Assembly (NCBI GenBank): GCA_033002965.1
Contig: JAURVB010006483.1
Coordinates: 1 to 64,000 of the forward strand
DNA length: 64,000 bases
Reading direction: 5' to 3'
From: Piper betle
Taxonomy: Eukaryota > Streptophyta > Magnoliopsida > Piperales > Piperaceae
Shown here: piece after piece, positions 60,380 through 64,000 of the stretch
Layout: the number at the start of each line of letters is the position of its first letter
How positions within the stretch are numbered: the first letter of the stretch is position 1
Notes under the pieces: generated by a model
Databases searched by the model: none
Told to the model about the DNA's origin: nothing
Seen by the model: the letters and a program-made list of their open reading frames with translations, nothing else
Position numbers and translations under genes: made by a program

Positions 60380-63300
60380 ATGCTCTGCCTCAAGGCCGAA
60401 GCTCTGGAGCACGACATCGCAAGCATGTATCTGCCCTCAAATTTGTAAGAACTTCGCTTTTTTGGGCTGCTCTTTCTGATTCTTCAAGCAAACTTTTTTT
60501 TCTGTATTGGCTGATTTTATTTCGTTGGCTATAATAGCAAAGGGTCGTTCACGAAGCGTCTGTTCAGGACTGTTAGGGAACAGCTTGTTCTGAGTCGATC
60601 TTCTTCGGTGGGAGATGGGTCTGGCAGTTCGTCCGGAATGGAGGTTGGTAATTTGGTTGTGTTTTCCTTTGCTATCTATGACTCATGGAGTTCCTATTTT
60701 CAGATGATTTTCAATAATCTAACTTAATAGGAATGTTCATTGGTTAAGTGAATACTCATTTCATCTTCATCTTTTTAATTTTGAGGAAGCCAGAAATTGG
60801 TAAATGTTTGTGAAACTTTTCTATTGATTTCAGTGATCATCTACTTTTCCCTTTTCAATCACCTTTCTTTGCTAGGCTATAAATGCAATCTAAGATTGTT
60901 GGGACACACTATCTTGTTTTGAAAGGCCACTTTATTTTATTTGCAAAACTTCCTAGTAAAGAAAGTGCATTTGTACAAAAAAATGCCACTTAATAATGGA
61001 AGGCAAATTTCTGAATATATGCAGCAACTAATTTGGATTGTACATTTCGTGCTTTGCATCATTTATCAATGTTAAAATAAATATTAAATGCTTTCATGAC
61101 ATCTTAAGCTTAGGCAGAACTATCTAGTCACTTTTTGACATGGTATAGCAGCAATAACAAAACCACTCCGCCTTAAAGCTCAAGCAATTAAGAATGAGAA
61201 TAATTTAATGACTGCTTGGATCGCTAAGCAATGCCCACAAATGTTGGACCAAATGAATAAGATATGAATACATACCATTAGATAGATCACGATATATGGA
61301 TTTCAAGTGTTGGATTTTGACAATAATCAACTGGTATGACTGATATATAACATTCCCTGTTTTCACTTACTTTAGTACGTGTTACCATCCTTTTACTTCT
61401 TAGGATATTCAGAGGAGCAGCCAATCTGAAGATAGAATGGGTAAAAGAAAAATGTCGCATTACAAGTCTCAGCTTGAAAATGATGTAAGCAAACCGTGTA
61501 TCCCTTCTTTTCTTTTTTGTTTCAATGAATTGGGTCAACATGTTGGAGATTCTTGCCTCCGTGCATTGTTACGGTTCAGCTTATCCATTATTTCTTGTTT
61601 TTATCATACTGCTTATTTTTCACAGTAAACAATTTCTCTGATTTTCATTTGCACATCAGGTGCCTATTGAAGAACGTAAACAGCAAGAAAATTGAACAGA
61701 TTGGTTACCTTAAATTTAATTATTTATTGCATATTTTGACAAATAAGTACTATGGACTTACGCAGATAAAAAAGATGGAAAGGCAGTTAGAAGAACAGAT
61801 TCAAGTGCGTCTTGCATATGCAAATGCTATTGAAATTACTGCTCCCCCTGTTTCTGATTTTATCACTGGGATCCCAGATAAGGTTATCTGAATTTTGGTG
61901 AATGCAGTGCACCACTGATGCTGTCTAATATTTTCAATTTAAAATTTGATTGCCTTCATTGAGTTGAAAAATTTTCAGGCTAAGGACCTATTGGAAAGCA
62001 TTGCTTCTCTGGACAATCTATGCCTCAAGCTTGAAGAAGAACTAGTAAAATTGCAATTTCTGATTAGCCAGGAGAAAAACGAGCAGCGCCTTATTGAATA
62101 TTATTTCAAGAGTGAAATTCCTTCATCGTCGTCAACACCAGGCTGCCCCACACTGAGCGACTCTGTAAGTTCCATTTTGATGGAAAACTTTAAACCTTCA
62201 TTCAATAACCTGTCAAAAGTTTTAACTGTTTTAAGTAAAGCTAACAAACATTGAAAATACTTGTCAAAGCTAATGAAAGAACCTTCCACTCAGAATGTAG
62301 CCTTGCGGAGGGCAGATGGACAAGCATCTGAAGTTGTCACTCAACTTCCACAGTCAGATCTTTTGGAGCAATCAAACAAAAATTTTGATTTGAAGGACCC
62401 TTCTTTACAACCAAACAAACTGTCAGAACAGATGGTGCAGTGTATGAGAAACATTTTTATTTGTTTAGCAGATTCATCCAAGATGTCATCTAAGTTAGCC
62501 CCTTCAGATGTTAGTGCCTCCCCTAGGTCTCCCCATGGGTTCTTGTCCTCTTCTTCTCTATCTTCTTTGTCAGATTCATCTTGGAGGTTGTCACATAATC
62601 GAAGCCCCTCCCTTGAATTACGTAATACTGAAAATTCTGCAGCAGATGACAGTTTTGACCCTTTTGATATGCATGGGAAAGTTAAGTGGAATGATGTTGG
62701 TAGTTACAGATCAGCAGTGGAAGTGTCTTCTGTGGCTGTTGGAAAGATGCAGCTTGATTATGCCGCTCAAGCGCTAAAACATTTCAGGTTAAGCTGTACA
62801 TTTTCCTTTTAGATTCAATTCTCGTTTTCTTAATTTTAAACTTCCAATGAACGTTGACCTGTAAAGTAATTCTTTGTGCAAAAGATTTTGTACAAAAGAA
62901 AAGACCTCTCTTTGGATTTTAAACCAGCTTAGCTACTATGTAGTGTATGCACTGTTGATAATTATATTAAGTGATATGCGGGCATATGATATTCAATATG
63001 GTAAACGGTCAAGTGGAATGGAGGAGTAGGATTAGTGTCCCTGACCCCAATTATTTGGGATTTAGTGGAAAAGGAAACTTGGAGGATGTTTTGTAGATGA
63101 TCTGGCATATTTTAATTTTTTGTTTTAAATGCATACTTGCAGATTTCTTGTGGAGAAGTTGGGGAAAGTAAATCCAACAGGCATGGCCTTCAATGAAAAG
63201 CTGGCATTCTGGATAAATCTATATAATGCGCTGATAATGCATGTGGGTAATGTAGTTTAGTTTTCAGATACCATGATTAGTGTAAGGACATTATACTTTG

Positions 63301-64000
63301 AGTACCTATGTGTTATTCACATTCAAGTTTTGGTCACTTACAACTATCTCAGATATGAACTTCCTGAGATGCATTATGGTTTATTATGATCTTTACCACA
63401 TTTTTTTGTTTCTGTTTTGTATATGTGGCATTGATTTTGTCAAGAATATAGCCTCCGACTATGCAGGTGTTGCTAAATTTCCTGTGGAGTTGGAAAATAG
63501 CCAACATTAGCTGAAACAACTTGCTTTTCATAAGAACAAGCCATTAATACTAGTGATATTGCAGCTATGTGCATAAAATACGTGTACCCTTACCTTCATT
63601 TGCCTTGACTTTCTATGGCACATATTAGTGGCAGTTAAATTTGGTTTAAACTTCATTTGCATTTCTGAAAGGCATCACCCTGGCTTAATTTGGTTAATTT
63701 TTCACAAATATGTCCTAGTGATTCCATGCGTGGATTGTGTTTTCTTTCTTGTGTGCCTTTCAATTCTGAGGGTGACTTGCGACTAATTTCGCTTTGAAAG
63801 TTTGTCCTATTGAGCATGTGGTGATACTTATCTGTAAACTTTTGGCAGGCCTATCTGGCATATGGATTTCCAAAAAGCGATATCAAATTATTTTCTCTTA
63901 TGCAAAAGGTATGAGCAAAGAACTACTTGCTGGTTAGTAAATGAGTTATCTTTTGGACATTATAAACAGACTTTGATGTTGGTCAGGTTTCTTACACTGT
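60380..64000 (+). CDS. DUF547 protein with MIP1-type leucine zipper, partial (3' end outside window)
   Basis: Visible exons are 60380-60444, 60538-60643, 61404-61484, 61766-61882, 61979-62164, 62270-62787, 63143-63242, 63849-63908 and 63987 onward. They keep one open frame for about 415 residues. A coiled-coil, leucine-zipper region (about 70-165) matches the MIP1 ternary-complex-factor zipper. A Ser-rich linker follows, and the DUF547 domain begins near residue 350, with NEKLAFWINLYNAL, then AYLAYGFP and the start of SYTV. DUF547 proteins are widespread in plants but their biochemical role is unresolved; the MIP1 name comes from binding MADS-box factors. The ATG at 60380 is the first in this frame. 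The acceptor of exon 6 (62269/62270) is the least certain junction. The C-terminal part is beyond the window. Confidence 0.88.

Noticed and set aside
1..64000. tRNA, rRNA, CRISPR or bacterial-type systems
   Set aside because: No cloverleaf, rRNA-like or regularly spaced direct-repeat arrays were recognised; the gene structure is eukaryotic throughout.

Overview
This is a nuclear genomic window from a flowering plant. Genes are split by many GT-AG introns, intergenic DNA is AT-rich, and the families present are plant-specific: CC-type glutaredoxin, alpha-expansin, TONNEAU2, DVL/RTFL peptide and a DUF547 protein with a MIP1-type leucine zipper. The GC-rich, intronless calmodulin-like gene hints at a non-grass monocot, but that is only a weak inference. 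I see no operons, CRISPR arrays, rRNA or tRNA genes.

Layout by position. 0.7-4.8 kb: a ten-exon class 3 lipase (+) behind an 89-bp tandem duplication. 7.3-7.9 kb: an intronless calmodulin-like protein (+). 8.4-9.8 kb and 17.5-20.0 kb: two diverged copies of one non-coding block. The second copy carries a TRIM-type mini-retroelement that is absent from the first. 13.7 kb (-) and 20.3 kb (+): two CC-type glutaredoxins. 15.2-16.1 kb: a GC-rich foldback element. 22.7-28.7 kb: a 16-exon Kelch and coiled-coil gene (+). 31.8-33.1 kb: an alpha-expansin (+). 36.0-41.1 kb: the 12-exon PP2A B'' subunit TON2/FASS (-). 44.4 kb: a 48-residue DVL/RTFL peptide gene (+). 48.5-49.1 kb: a palindrome-rich element. 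50.4-57.6 kb: a transposon cluster with a candidate solo LTR, a Mutator-like foldback element and a roughly 3-kb solo LTR nested inside it. 60.4-64.0 kb: the 5' part of a DUF547 gene (+), which runs off the window.

The genes are not one pathway. TON2 (division plane), DVL/RTFL (polar cell proliferation) and expansin (wall loosening) all bear on cell division or growth, but their proximity looks incidental.

The most actionable observation is that two conserved genes, Kelch and TON2, each lack exactly two single bases relative to an open frame. Three of the four gaps lie in homopolymer runs. This looks like consensus error more than gene death, and it would mislead any automatic annotation. 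No wholly new biological system is evident. The best structural finds are the nested transposon cluster with readable target duplications, and the TRIM insertion whose empty site survives in the paralogous block.
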